Shown one piece after another: positions 1-11,023 of a stretch of DNA of 64,000 bases. This DNA is from Pseudonectria foliicola (taxonomy: Eukaryota > Ascomycota > Sordariomycetes > Hypocreales > Nectriaceae). The DNA lies in assembly GCA_003693505.1 (NCBI GenBank), contig QUZD01000037.1, forward strand, positions 186,001-250,000, read 5' to 3'. How positions within the stretch are numbered: the first letter of the stretch is position 1; each line of letters begins with the position of its first letter. Made by a program: the position numbers and the translations under genes. The notes below the pieces were generated by a model that saw nothing but the letters and a program-made list of their open reading frames with translations, did no database searches and was not told where the DNA came from.

Positions 1-692
1 CGACTAAACTCGATTATTTGAATTCATTACATGGCGAATTGGGGGCGTGCCTTTATGGCAGGCAGTGCATCAGGGCCGGTGGAACAGAATGAGGATGCGC
101 GAGCATACATATCGAACCACATCACAGAAGATGTTCTTATTACCAACGCATGGGCGGGTTAGTCTAGCGGGAGTTTTATACTTTCATTTTTCTCAAGACA
201 GACATTCCAGCATAACGATAGGTAGACAGACACAACACGAGCGATGCCTTTTTTTTTTTTTTACTTTTACATTTTTTGTATTTTTTATACATGGTCATTC
301 GAGATAGTTGAGAATACATGACTTGCAACGCCGACATGTTGTTCCCCATGTCGTTGCTGTCGTTGCTTGCTTCTTAGTCGTACATGCTGGCTCTCTTAAA
401 CGCACACGACTTGCGCCGTACCCAAGGTTCCATGTGATCCACCTATATGCTACACAAGCACAAGCTCTATAATACACCGCGCTGCCTCGCAGTTCCTCTA
501 TACAACCGCCGTTTCGTAACAAAGGGGGTTTGGGGTGGGGGAGTTGGAGATGCGAACTGAATCCAGGGAAAAAATGCCAATGCGGGCAACCAGGCAGAAG
601 AAGAGGCCGTGGTCGTTGAGGGGGTTTTGTTCAAAGTAAGGGTTTCGGTTGGCGGGCGAGCTAGCCCGCGTAGAGAGGCTAGCAATAGCCAT
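1..692. other. Intergenic / 3' flank of MAS2
   Basis: No supportable gene is seen. The stretch holds long T-rich runs around 248-290, suited to the 3' untranslated and polyadenylation region of the minus-strand gene that ends at 693, although they lie some 400 bases beyond its stop. Short open frames here have no recognisable protein features. Confidence 0.6.
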
Positions 693-2512
693 CTAGGCAC
701 GCGCGCCGAGCTTCCAGCCGTCGATGCGGTCCTGGATCTGGTCCCAGGTCATGGTGTGGCTGCTGACGCCGTAGGCCTGGGCCTCCTGGAGGACGACGGT
801 CGGGGCGCCGCTGCCGCCGCCGGGGTTGCGGACGCGGCCGCCGACAATGGTGGAGGCGACGCGGCGCAGGTCGTCGACGGTGAGGTTGTCGATGCGGCGG
901 CACATGTCACGGACGGGGATCTTGCGGCCGTGGACCTGGATGGAGCGGCCGAGATCCTCGAGCTCGACCATGCGGCTCTCGAGGTTCATGAGCAGGCTGG
1001 AGCGCAGCTGGTTCTTGGCGCGGGCGACCTCGACGTCGTTGAGGCGCGTGTAGCCCGTCGTGGTGGTGAGGGAGCGCAGCTCCTGGCACATGACGTCAAT
1101 CATGGAGGCGGTGCGGCCGGGGAGGCACGAGGCCGAGATGCCAAACAGGCCCGAGTCGGTGTAGGAGTGGTTGAAGGCGATGCACGACTCGACCCAGCCG
1201 TACTGGTTGAGCACGTTTGTGTAGAGGCGCGAGTACATGCCCTTGCCGGGCCCGCCGGCCGAGAAGGAGCCGCCGCCGCCGAGCAGCGTCTGCAGCGTGG
1301 CGAGCGCGTAGATGTCGTCGGACGCCACGGGGAGGCCCTCAAAGGCGAGGTGGATGTGCGTAAAGTTGGGCTGCGCGCTCAGCGAGGGAGGCTGCGGCGG
1401 CAGCGAGAGGAAGCCGCCCGTGTAGTGAGAGGGGCGCTGGATGTCGAGCAGCGAGGGGGGCGTGCTGGGGCCGGCGGCCGCCGAGGAGGAGGAGCCCGAG
1501 CCGGAGCGGTTCTTGAAGAAGGGGAGCTTGTAGAAGGGGTTGGAGGATGGGGACGAGGCGGCGGACGAGGAGGGGCTCTGGTCGCCCTCGGACAGGCCGC
1601 CGGCGTCGCTGCTCGTCTCGGAGCCGGTCCGCGAGAGGGCGGGCGCATCCTCGCCCTTCTTCATGTCGCCAAAGAACTGCTCGGCCAGACGGACGGCCTC
1701 GGCGTGCTCGGTGCCGGCAAAGGCGACGACCATGCGCTCCGGGCGGTAGAAGGCGTCGCGGTACGTCAGGACGGTGTTGCGGTCGATGCAGGCGAGGCGC
1801 TCCTCGGGGCAGAGCAGCGGGTTGCCGAGCGTGTTGTCCTTGTAGGCGGCGGTGTGGACGAGCTCGGGCAGGATGAGCTCGGGCTTGCTCCAGATCTCGC
1901 GGATCTCGTAGCGCGCCGTCTCAATCTGGTCGGCCACCTCGTCGTCGGTGATGCGCGGGCTGCGGATCGTCTCGGCCAGCAGCTCGACCGTCGCCGGCAC
2001 GGCGCTGTTGAACGTGGCCGCCTGGTACATCATCGACTCGCGCGACGACGCGCACTGGATGTTGCCCCCCAGCGCCTCCACCTGCTCCAGCATGTCGTCG
2101 GCCGACCGCTTCGTCGTCGACTTGAACGCTAGACGGTCCATGATGTGCGAGACGCCACGGAGTGACTCGTTCTCGAACCGGGAGCCTCCTTCGATGTAGA
2201 CGCCGACGCCGGAGAAGGATCCGGGCAGGGCCTCGGAGGCCACACGAAGGCCGTTGGACAGCGTCGTGACTTGGTCCAGCTCAGTGGGCTCCTGTTTGTC
2301 ACAGCCTCTCAGGTCAGTCGTCGTCGTCGTTGCCTCACAAGCTCTCGGCAACGCTGCCGGCAGGCAAGGAAACGCACCTTGTGAATGCCGTCAATCTTGA
2401 CCGTCGTCGCCATCGACCGCCGCGGCAACGAGGATTTTGCGCCCTGCGGCAGCAGCCGCGAGCACGAGGCTCGGGCCCTCGAGGGAAGTCGTGCACTGAA
2501 TTGGCGGAGCAT
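693..2512 (-). CDS. MAS2: Mitochondrial processing peptidase subunit alpha
   Basis: This is the substrate-recognition subunit of the matrix heterodimer that cuts presequences from imported mitochondrial precursors. Exon 1 is 2378-2512 and exon 2 is 693-2291; the 86-nt intron (2292-2377) has a GTGCGT donor and CAG acceptor and joins ...DGIHK to EPTELDQ, giving 577 aa. The first 35 or so residues are Arg/Ser-rich and lack acids, as expected of a matrix presequence. The M16 fold follows. Near residue 94 the zinc motif is degenerate (HIMDR in place of HxxEH), which marks the non-catalytic alpha subunit rather than beta. The glycine-rich loop LLGGGGSFSAGGPGKG, needed for substrate binding in this family, lies near residues 375-395. 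A Ser/Gly-rich low-complexity insert sits at about residues 265-335. The start is a true ATG; the frame continues upstream of exon 2 only through intron sequence. Confidence 0.95.
2292..2377 (-). other. Intron of MAS2
   Basis: This 86-nt GT-AG intron separates the presequence exon from the peptidase-fold exon. Reading on the minus strand it starts GTGCGT and ends ACAAACAG. Splicing here is required because the conserved N-terminal strand of the M16 domain (TLSNGLRVASE) is preceded in its own frame by non-conserved threonine-rich sequence. Confidence 0.85.
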
Positions 2513-3317
2513 GTTCGTGCAAGCTGGGAGCCCGAAGATGCGTAGTGCTGGCAGGCAGTTGAATACGGCCTCAATGTTCGAGTTTGCGACTTTGGCCTAG
2601 CCCCGGAAATTTAGTGCCACCCGGCGAGCCTGCGCCATCGGGTTGGTCGGTGATAAGGCCGGATCATCTCGGTGCCGGCTCGTCCTCTCATGATGACATA
2701 AGGCTACAAAGCCATGATTGATCACCGATGCTCCCTCTCTCACATACCACAATACCCATGAAGAAAGTCTTGCCGCCTTCTTCTGCGTCAATTCAGCCCT
2801 CTAGTGTATTCCGCTTTGGTCTATCAATCTACCGTCGCTGTATCTACTTGTCATGAAACTTCCTGTACAGGCGTCATGAAGTCATCAAGATATCCACGTT
2901 CAAGGCAAAGCAGCATGTCATCAATAATAGAGATGTGAGAGACCAAGAATGAATATGCATTGTATATACTGTATATGGTAGGGTGCACTGTGTCGCGATG
3001 TAGAAGATATCGCAGACAAATCCATGTTGCCAGGCTTAGGACAATCATTCCCGCACCATGCATTCCTCATGATCCCATGTCAAAAGACTCCACCAACGCC
3101 TATGCTGAAAGATTTGTCCTTCCATGCCAGAGAAAGAAAGACAAGGAGGGGGGGAGGGGAACCCGATCATGTCAGTCTCGCCATGATATCAAAAGTTTCT
3201 GCATTATTTCCCCCCACCATGCTGATGTAGATACCGGCCTCAATACTCCATACGACTCCCCCCCCAAAAAAAAGTATTCCTTTTGTATCCTCATTTCTCC
3301 CAGTGCGCTCGTTGGCA
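2513..3317. other. Intergenic between MAS2 and the FHA-RING gene
   Basis: This region serves as promoter of MAS2 (minus) and 3' flank of the next minus-strand gene. I see no conserved coding sequence. It includes a homopurine/homopyrimidine patch around 3140-3165 and short poly-A/poly-C runs near 3258-3275. Confidence 0.6.
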
Positions 3318-5213
3318 TCATCGTGAGCTGGTGTCGCTAGGTGCATGCGTATCGGAGTTCATGTCGGCAGCGGCATTGAGACTGGCCATTGAAGCCGGGT
3401 CTATTTCGGGGCGTCGCCCAGCACTGCCATCAAAAACCCACGGGCCGGCATCGTTTCTCGGGGTAATGGGGCCTTCGGCTCCATTGGTCAGGCCGGGAGG
3501 TGACGGGGTGCGACTTTCTCTCGAGAGGCTGACACGACCAGCGCCGGAGGCTGAGCTCCTGATTGGCAGCGGCGATGACACGGTATGGGTTTGCTCATCC
3601 CGCGGCGGGCTGTCCAGGGAGACGTTGACTGTCATGTCCATGGTATCGGTTTCACGGAGACTGTGCTGATTAGATTTATCCATTGCAGCCGACGGTACGG
3701 GGTCGACAGCTTCAGGTTCGGAATCGGCCTCGGCCAAGGCTGCCTCCTCCTCCCCCTTCAATTGCTTCCATTCCTCGGCAAGCTCGTCGACGTCTGCCTC
3801 GAGATCGGCACCGGCTCGGCAGTTGGGACAGATGAAAATGGGATATTGCGGTGACATGAGAAGCGACCTCACACACTTGAAGTGCCAAGTGTGGGAACAT
3901 GGTGCCACGAACAATGATTGGCATGGCTATGGTGCAATTAGCATGAGAGCGACGTCGCTGTGGGGGTATTGCAAGTACTCACGGCGATGGAACCCAGGCA
4001 TATCGAGCAGTCTTGAGAGCTGGATCCGGAGGTGCCGCTAGTGGCCATGCTCTGCAATCGCTTGTGGGCAGCCATGCTATGGACGGTGAGCAAAAGACGG
4101 AAGTGAAAGGGTGGGAAGGCCGAGTGCTTACTTGAACGAGTTGAGCTTGTTCTGCCAGCCGCGGTTCAGCTCGAGTCGCATTTTGACGCAACGAAAGATT
4201 TGCTCCTCGCCACCCTTGAAGTCGATTCCCAACTGCACAATGTCGCCGTCGTTGACGGGAAACGCCTTGCTCTCCTGAGAGGGGGGGCTAAGGCGGATGT
4301 GGTTCAGAAAAGTGCCAGAGGAACTCTTGACGTCCTTGATGAACCACTTGCCATCTTCGCACCAAAATTCGCAGTGGCGGCGACTGACCACTTTGCTCTT
4401 GAAACCAACCGGGGCGGAGGACGGCTGGTTGTTGGCGACATTTGTGGCGTGACCATCACGCTCCGAGTAGCGACCAACACGGATCCTCGTGTCGCTCGTG
4501 GCCAGAGTCCTGGAGACTGGAGAAAAGGTGAGGGAGGGGCGCGTAGAGCGGGGATCGAAGTAGGCAGAAAAGCGAATGGATGGTGTGAGCTCGGAGTTGG
4601 CTGCGCCGGCGTCGCTGGCGGTGGCAGATCGAATTCTCGCCATTTCTGACTGATCCGAGGCCGAGGCTGTGTCTCCGGCAGAATCTGCTGAGGGGTCGCT
4701 GGTGGCAGTCGCGGTGTTAATCTGGCCCTGGCCTGATGCTGACGGCTCGGCAGCCAGAGCGCCAAGGGCAGCAGCAGAAGCAGATGGGGCGGAAGAGGGC
4801 GCTGTGATGTCGGCTATTCCCGCTGTTGCGACGGCCGGGATCGTGGGAGGACTCGTGGGAACGATGGGGTGGGAGTTGACGAGAGTCAGACGATTGTTCT
4901 GCAGCGACGCTGGGCCTCCTGGAAAGGTTGGGGAGTGGCTGAGGGAGCGGCTAAGACTGGCACCGACGTTCTGACGGGTGGGAGAGGCGGCTCCGGATCC
5001 AGTGGCTGTAGCGGAACCGCTGTTGCTGGCGTTATTACTGCTGCTGTTGTTGCTGCTGCCGTGGTGGTTGTGGCTGTCGCGGGACAAGATGTGGTTTTGA
5101 GTATAGTTACGCAGGAGGCTGAGGCCACGGAGTCGGCTTGGGCGAGAAGAAGCTGAGGCCGCTGATGGAGGCGGGCCGGGCGCCGGCGGTGCGAGGACGG
5201 CTTGAGTGAACAT
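3318..5213 (-). CDS. DMA1: FHA-RING E3 ubiquitin ligase, Dma1/Dma2 (Chf) family
   Basis: Three exons (4132-5213, 3983-4076, 3318-3926), with introns 4077-4131 and 3927-3982, encode 594 aa. The order is a Ser/Ala-rich N-terminus, an FHA phosphothreonine-binding domain at about 240-355 (VGRYSERD, then SRRHCEFW and SSGTFLN, the residues that hold phosphothreonine in FHA folds), and a RING-type finger at about 384-430 assembled across both introns (CSICLGSIAPCQSLFVAPCS, then HTWHFKC and CPNCR). An acidic Ser-rich tail follows. In yeasts such FHA-RING ligases delay mitotic exit and cytokinesis through the septation or spindle-position checkpoint; that role is inferred here. I chose the ATG in a CACAATG context at 5213; an in-frame ATG 36 codons upstream (5321) would add basic, low-complexity sequence that looks like leader. 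Confidence 0.92.
3927..3982 (-). other. Intron 2 of the FHA-RING gene
   Basis: This 56-nt intron has a GTGAGT donor and a CATAG acceptor. Its removal joins CSICLGSIA to PCQSLFVAPC and so restores the RING finger, which neither exon carries alone. Confidence 0.85.
4077..4131 (-). other. Intron 1 of the FHA-RING gene
   Basis: This 55-nt intron has a GTAAGC donor and a CATAG acceptor. Removal joins the end of the FHA exon (...KLNSF) to NMAAHKRLQS, keeping the frame into the RING finger. Confidence 0.85.
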
Positions 5214-5824
5214 TGTGGGAGAGGAAAAGAGGAGGGACGAAAGTGGCGGATCCTTCGTTTTGCTTTTTCGGCGGGTCTTGTTTCGCAGTGTGCTGTGTAA
5301 GAGAAGGCGACAAGCCGGCAAGGGAAGCCAAGAGGAGCCAAGGGATGGAAACCAACAACCCTGTCGGCGTGGCTCTGGAGCTATTTGTGTGTATATACGG
5401 ATATGGATAAGGATATGCTGGTGGCTCAGTCACTTGCAAGATGATCGTCTCGTGATTGATTTCTTTGGAGGGGGGTCAGGAGAGAGAGGAGGGGGGGAGA
5501 GGACCCTGCGCAGGCGGGCGGCGATTCTTGTGTTCGCAGGGGACTGGAATAGTACTGTACTGTAAACGGATGTGGTGGTGATTGTGGTGGTTCGTCCGCC
5601 TGGGCTGCACAGTAGGCGGTAGGTACAGTATTGTGCTAGTTTGACGCTTCGGCAGCCGACTGGGGCGGGAAATGGCCTGCAAACACGGGGCCGAGACAGG
5701 GCAGTGCCAAGGACAACTCAGGATAATCGGGTGAGACAAGGAACAGCAGCTGGAAGCTGGGAGCTGGAAGCTGGAAGCCGGGCGTCTCCTCGTGGCAGAT
5801 TCTGACAGAGATGTGCGATGGGCA

Positions 5825-5860
5825 ATGGGCGATGGGCGATGGGCGATGTGCGATGTGCGC
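5825..5860. repeat. Tandem repeat, GGGCGAT-like unit
   Basis: Units of GGGCGAT change to TGCGAT towards the right end. It lies a few bases from an AGCTGGAAGCTGG-type repeat at 5748-5778. It is non-coding. Confidence 0.8.
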
Positions 5861-6390
5861 TGGATGATGTGAGAAGTGAGAAGTGAGAGTCGGGTGGATG
5901 TGGACGTGGTTGGGCGCGATGACTGGTGCTGGTGCAGGTGCTGATTCTCGTGCCGCTGGTGCTACTTTTTCTTCTTCTTCTTCTTCCTGTTGTTGCTGCT
6001 TCTGCTGATGAGAGCAAAGTGCGACAGGATGCGACAGGATGTGAGTGGCGGGGAAGTGGTTGCTTATGGCTGACTACGGTTCCTGCGTGTCGTGGATTTG
6101 GCTTGAATTCGGCTTGGACTGGAGTCGGATTGGGTTGGGCTGGACCAGACTGGACCAGACTGGATTGGGTGGATTGCGAATAGCGCGGCGATGTTGATGC
6201 GTGGATTGCCACTGTCCGCTCGGATCCCGGAGAGGGTGGTGGGAGAGGGCAAGGGCAAGGGTAATGGCTGGCTGGTTGGCTGGTTGGCTGGTTTGTGTGT
6301 GTATATGTACAAGCGAAAGCTGACGAGTGGGAAGAGAAGAAGAAGACGAAGACGAAGGCAAAGATGAGGAAGAAGACTGCAGTTGGAGTC

Positions 6391-6415
6391 GAGACGAGAC
6401 GAGACGAGACGAGAC
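6391..6415. repeat. Pentanucleotide microsatellite (GAGAC)5
   Basis: Five perfect GAGAC units are followed by a GACGGAGACCGCA-type imperfect repeat to about 6470. Confidence 0.9.
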
Positions 6416-6637
6416 GAAAGCGCAGATGGAGACCGCAGACGGAGACCGCAGACGGAGATGGAGACGGCAGATGGATCTGGCTGGGTGGATGGAGCAGCGC
6501 GTCAACGGTCTGCGCTAAAATCTGGATCTAGGCATGTCCCGGGAATCCTGCCATCTGCTGGTCTGGCCGGTTCCTGTTTTCGGCCTGGTCCCCATGGCCT
6601 GGGGTGACTTGCAGTAATTACTGACGAGCCCACAGAC

Positions 6638-6793
6638 CAGACTGACTGACTGACTGACTGTTTGACTGTTTGACTGATTGACTGATTGACCAACTGATTG
6701 ACGGGTTGACTGACCTGGCCTGACCTGATCCAACTGACCTGGCCTGACCTGACCTGATCCAACTTGACCTGGTCTGGCTTGGCTTGGCCTGTC
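6638..6793. repeat. Degenerate GACT / GACCTG tandem array
   Basis: About 150 bases begin with perfect GACT units (6640-6660). These drift through TTGACTG and GATTGACT forms into a higher-order TGACCTGATCCAACTGACC repeat. The gradient of decay from one end to the other suggests repeated slippage. Confidence 0.85.
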
Positions 6794-7187
6794 CTGAACC
6801 TGGCTCGGAACAGCCAAAGACGACGCAGCGAAGCGAGCAGGGGAGCCGCCGCTAGTGCTACTGTACGATACCTTGCCTGCAGATTACATTATGTACAGAT
6901 TACGGATTACGGATACAATACCGGTCGTATGTCATCTGTACGGAGTATGCCATTGCCTGTGCGCCAAGACCAAAGACCCGAGGGTGGCAGAGAGGTGTTG
7001 AGGTGGTGTCAATCTGGTCCATGGTTCGCAAGTCGGCAGGCCGCAGTGACAGTGACAGTCGATGGATGGGTGTCGGCCGGATGCAAGTGGGAGCCAGCCC
7101 CAGGCTTGTCATCTCAATGCAGAGCAGAGCAGTGCAGGGCTACGATGCACATACATGCGGTCTATTATGCGAACCACCCTCACGACA

Positions 7188-7224
7188 CCTACCTACCTAC
7201 CTACCTACCTACCTACCTACCTTA
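7188..7224. repeat. Tetranucleotide microsatellite (CCTA)n
   Basis: Nine or so units of CCTA/CTAC lie in non-coding DNA. Confidence 0.9.
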
Positions 7225-7431
7225 CCCATCCATCCGCACGGAGGTACAGTACGATTGTAAATCACTTGTTACTTGCAAATCAGTTCCAACCACCATGACG
7301 ATGCGCAAATCTCTGACCAACAACGCCGGCGCTGGCGGCAAAAAACCAAGGACGTGGTTAGGGCTGACCAAACCTGCAGCGATCGTCGCCCCCCAGCCAA
7401 CGTCACTCAAGTTCGCTCGTGCAGAGCTTCT

Positions 7432-7585
7432 TCGCCATCGCCATCGCCATCGCCATCGCCGTCGCCGTCGCCGTCGCCGTCCCGGACAGTGAGTGCACTG
7501 TGCCTGTACCTGTACCTGTACCTGTACCAGTACCACAGCCAGCGTGCCAGTACCAGTGCCAGTGCCAGTATCAGTATCAGTACGA
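7432..7585. repeat. Compound hexanucleotide repeats CGCCAT/CGCCGT, TGTACC and CAGTGC/CAGTAT
   Basis: Three different six-base repeats follow one another: CGCCAT passing into CGCCGT (7432-7482), TGTACC (7503-7531), then CAGTGC/CAGTAT (about 7548-7585). They keep frames open on both strands and so create false open frames. Confidence 0.85.
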
Positions 7586-9370
7586 TAGCCAGCGTGCCAG
7601 CACCAGCTCGCCCGTTGTCGGCTCGGCCTGTCCGTCGGTCGATACCCACCAAGCCCACCAAACTCACGGCTGCAAGATGGAAGTAGGTAGCAGCCCGCCA
7701 CGCCCGTCACTCTGTGGCATCGAGGCAAGCCGGGCAAATCGAAGGCTGGTCTTGCTAGGCTAGGCTGGGGCTGGGGCTGGGCTGGGCTGCAGCGGCCCCA
7801 ATCAGTGGACCTAGCCGCTACTGTAGCCGGCAGCCTGCAGCAGGCTGGGGAGCGGGGCGCGGTGGGGCGCGGCGGGCGACTTGCATGGATGATACTGTAC
7901 CAGGAAGTTGAAAGGTAAAGTGGTAATCTGTGGTAGGTATAGTACATTCATACGTAGCCACTACAAAGTAGTGCCGATACTGTGCACTCTGTCTCTCTTT
8001 TTCGGGTGGTGTTTTTTTTTTTCCTCGGGCTTTTTCCCCATCTCCTTTTTCGCTGCCAATACTCAAGTTAAGTCCCTGGCTGCACCAAGCATGAGTACGT
8101 CGGTACGTACTTTCAGGCGGGGGCACAGTGCCACATCCGCTTGCGGCGCCAGCGCATGGATGCGATGGGACCGACATTTCCCAGCTGTCGAGTTCCATCT
8201 TGAAACCCCCCCCCCCCCCCCGTCTTTGCCCGCCTTTGCCCGCCTCTGCTTGTCACGCCTGTCACGCCCGTCACGCCTGTCCATCAAGAGCCAACTCCCG
8301 TCGTGATCGTCCGAAACGTCCTCCTCTACCCAACGTCCCACGCGTCCCCACCGATGACGCGCTGCACTGCACCCGTTGGCCGACGTTCCCTGGCTGATGT
8401 CCCCTGGCCAAGACCCTAGATTCCAGGTGGCCAAGGTACGATCGGTCAGTCAACCACTCGTCAATGGCCATGTATTGTACCCCATCCTGTCCGTCTCCGT
8501 GACAAAGCCCGCTGGGACAACTGCTGCTCAAACGCCTCTTCTGGGCTAGCACAACTCAACCAGCCAGTGATGCACCCATGGAGTGAAGCCCCCGGGGTTC
8601 TAGCCCGCCTACCCAACCGCCAGCCAGCCAGCCACACGAATACAGTACACAAGATAAGGTACAAAGGTACCTTAGTACAGGAAATAAACATCCCCTTTCC
8701 AAAGCAGCCGAGTTCTCGCCCGTCTTGGGTTGTGGCCACAAGCAGTCGTCGAGTCAACCACAAAGTCCCGCCACTCAGCGGACAGTCTCGACGACGCCCC
8801 TCACGGAGCCCTGCAGCAGCATCAGCAGCGTTAGTACGATCGTGCATTAGGGGGGATTGCATGGGTTACGAGCATGGCTAGCACAGCTGGGTTATGCAAG
8901 CATGTGTTAGTTGGTGGTGGGATAGGCAGGCTGTAAGAATAATAATGCCATGGACCGGCCGCCGGAACACACAGGAGAGCGGATGCAAATCAATCCCTTT
9001 GTTCCATCAATGTCTTGGCCTTGGTCCTGGCTCTGGATGATGGCGATAATGACTAACTTACTGCAGGTAGGCCAAGGGGAACAGCGAGACACTAATCTGT
9101 ACTGTACAGTCCTCATATCCGCCGCCTCCGGCTACGTACCACGCGTCCTTGGCCCTGATGTTCCGTTCTAGAAGCGGCTAATTCTTCTCCCTTCCCCTTT
9201 TCACTAGGCCTCTCCATTCCCGCTCTCTCTCCATTCTCCATGGCTTCCTCAGACAATGCCATGGCAGCTCATCTTTGACTGGTCCTCCCTTGACTCTTTT
9301 CATGCCCAATTCGCCTACCCGCATACCTGAGTTAGGTACCTGCCACACGTGGTGCTATAATAGGTACACT

Positions 9371-9399
9371 TACCTAGGTACCTAGGTAGGTACCTTACC
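9371..9399. repeat. TACCTAGGTA palindrome cluster
   Basis: Overlapping copies of the palindromic words CCTAGG and GGTACC lie on both strands. Related copies occur at 9511-9533, 26481-26543, 41541-41553, 41597-41630 and 43995-44036, all outside coding exons. Confidence 0.8.
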
Positions 9400-9510
9400 A
9401 ACCAAGAAGACCTACCGAGGTAAACCCAGTACTAGAGCAGAGTCCACCGTTTTCATCCTTCTTTCTCGCCCTTGCTTCTCCTTGCAGCCTCTTTGGGCAG
9501 CCAGTGTTGT

Positions 9511-9533
9511 GCCTAGGTACCTAGATAGGTACC
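9511..9533. repeat. TACCTAGGTA palindrome copy
   Basis: A short copy (CCTAGGTACCTAGATAGGTACC) of the dispersed palindromic word family seen at 9371-9399 and 43995-44036. Confidence 0.75.
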
Positions 9534-10919
9534 CAAGTCATGTATGGACATCCGCCAGGGGGCCCAGGCTCTGCTAGCGCTTCAACTCGCAGGGCCCAGA
9601 TGCCTTGGCCGCCAGGGTCGCCCGGTCACTCTCTTTCTTTCTATTCTTTCTTCATCATCCATTGTCCGGTAGTACATACTACTACTCTGTACAGAATAAT
9701 CTGTATCTGTGGTACTCTGTATACAAGCCGGCATTGTACATAGCAGTCCATGTCCGTTCAAAACTCCGCGCATGGGCACCCGGTCGTCCACCGTTCTGCC
9801 AAAGGTCCCGCTCCTAATCCCGTCCAATTTCATGTCGTATAAGGTACCTATTGACTAATAGCCCCTTCTCCATCAGCCTCAAGAGATGCCCGCCCACCAA
9901 CAGATTGCGCTCCCCGGACAGAGTAGCAGGGATGTGCGTTTACTGCACTTCACGTTCAGCGTCTAAAACATGACATCACGCCTAGCAGCCATCGCCAACC
10001 CGGCCTCTCTCCCTCTTTTTTTCCTCTCCATCCATGGAATCCACCGTCCTCCACCGCTAGCACAGTCCACATCTGCCTTACTACAGCATACTAAGGTGCA
10101 TGGTAGGTATATATGTATATAGGTACAGTAAGGCTAGCAGCACAGCTTCTGCCGGCACATGCCATGCAACCACAAGCTGCAGTCCGCACCTCCAAGCTGC
10201 ATGTTCCAGCAGCACTCGTGTGATCCCAACGCTGATCCTGTGTCGCCTGCGCTTGTCGCGCCATCTGCCAGAGCACGTGAGGTTCTCCCCCCGCCCTCCT
10301 TTACCGCCTCCTCGTCCTCCAGCTTCTTTCTGGTGGGGGATCCTGGTCAAACCCTTCTCCGCCTGATGGATTCACGCGATACATACTATATTCTGTACAA
10401 TGTCCAATACTACATACCTGCCTAGGTAGGTAAGGTAGTTACATGTTTGTTCATGTGTACCTACGCAATAGTGGCGTCCAGCGTCCAGCGTCCAGCGTCT
10501 AAGAAGGAAGCACCTCTATTTAGCAATGTGATCAGTAAGGGGTTAGGCATCACGAGGCTATTTCTTAGCTTACTGATAGGCAAACCATGGATGGTCCCTT
10601 AGGTAGCTGTCAAACTGCCCGCACGTGGGGTATCATGCTGAGCCCCAAATCTAATCTCTACCAAACCACCAATGCCACCAATGCCACCAATGCCACATCA
10701 CTTCAGCAACATGACTCTGAATATCCATACTGCAGAGCACTCCCTGGGCTAGCCGATCCAATTCATGGTACCACGTATACTACAGTAGTACACTGGCTGC
10801 ATCCTATGGATTACACATATCGAGACATAATCTAGTTATGGAATTCAAAGACTCGGCTGGCCAGTACACATCAAATGCCCATCCACTTCTTCCTCCTCTT
10901 GGGTCCCCCCCCCCCCCCC

Positions 10920-11003
10920 NNNNNNNNNNNNNNNNNNNNNNNNNNNNNNNNNNNNNNNNNNNNNNNNNNNNNNNNNNNNNNNNNNNNNNNNNNNNNNNNN
11001 NNN
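10920..11003. other. Assembly gap (84 N) flanked by poly-C
   Basis: Fifteen C's precede and seventeen C's follow the run of N. The gap lies only 20 bases past the VPS16 stop codon. Its true length is unknown. Confidence 0.98.
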
Positions 11004-11023
11004 CCCCCCCCCCCCCCCCCAGT

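Larger units (their letters stand above)
5214..11023. other. Gene-free, microsatellite-rich block
   Basis: Nearly 6 kb between the FHA-RING gene and VPS16 holds no supportable coding sequence. The open frames that exist are made of simple-sequence repeats (for example Ala/Arg/Pro runs from CGCCAT units at 7432-7482) and differ on each strand without domain features. The block contains many unrelated short tandem repeats, two copies of the TACCTAGGTA palindrome family, a 16-base C run at 8206-8221 and an assembly gap at its right end. Confidence 0.65.

Noticed and set aside
609..2132. Long plus-strand open frame (507 codons) opposite MAS2
   Set aside because: It is the GC-rich antisense shadow of a clear mitochondrial processing peptidase exon. 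The translation is Ala/Gly/Val/Arg-rich without domain features.
6900..6960. Possible 5S rRNA start (GGTCGTATGT on the plus strand)
   Set aside because: Only ten bases resemble the end of a fungal 5S gene; the internal control region is absent.
7222..7947. Minus-strand open frame of 241 codons
   Set aside because: It is held open by hexanucleotide repeats and consists of Arg/Gln/Thr-Gly runs; there is no conserved feature.
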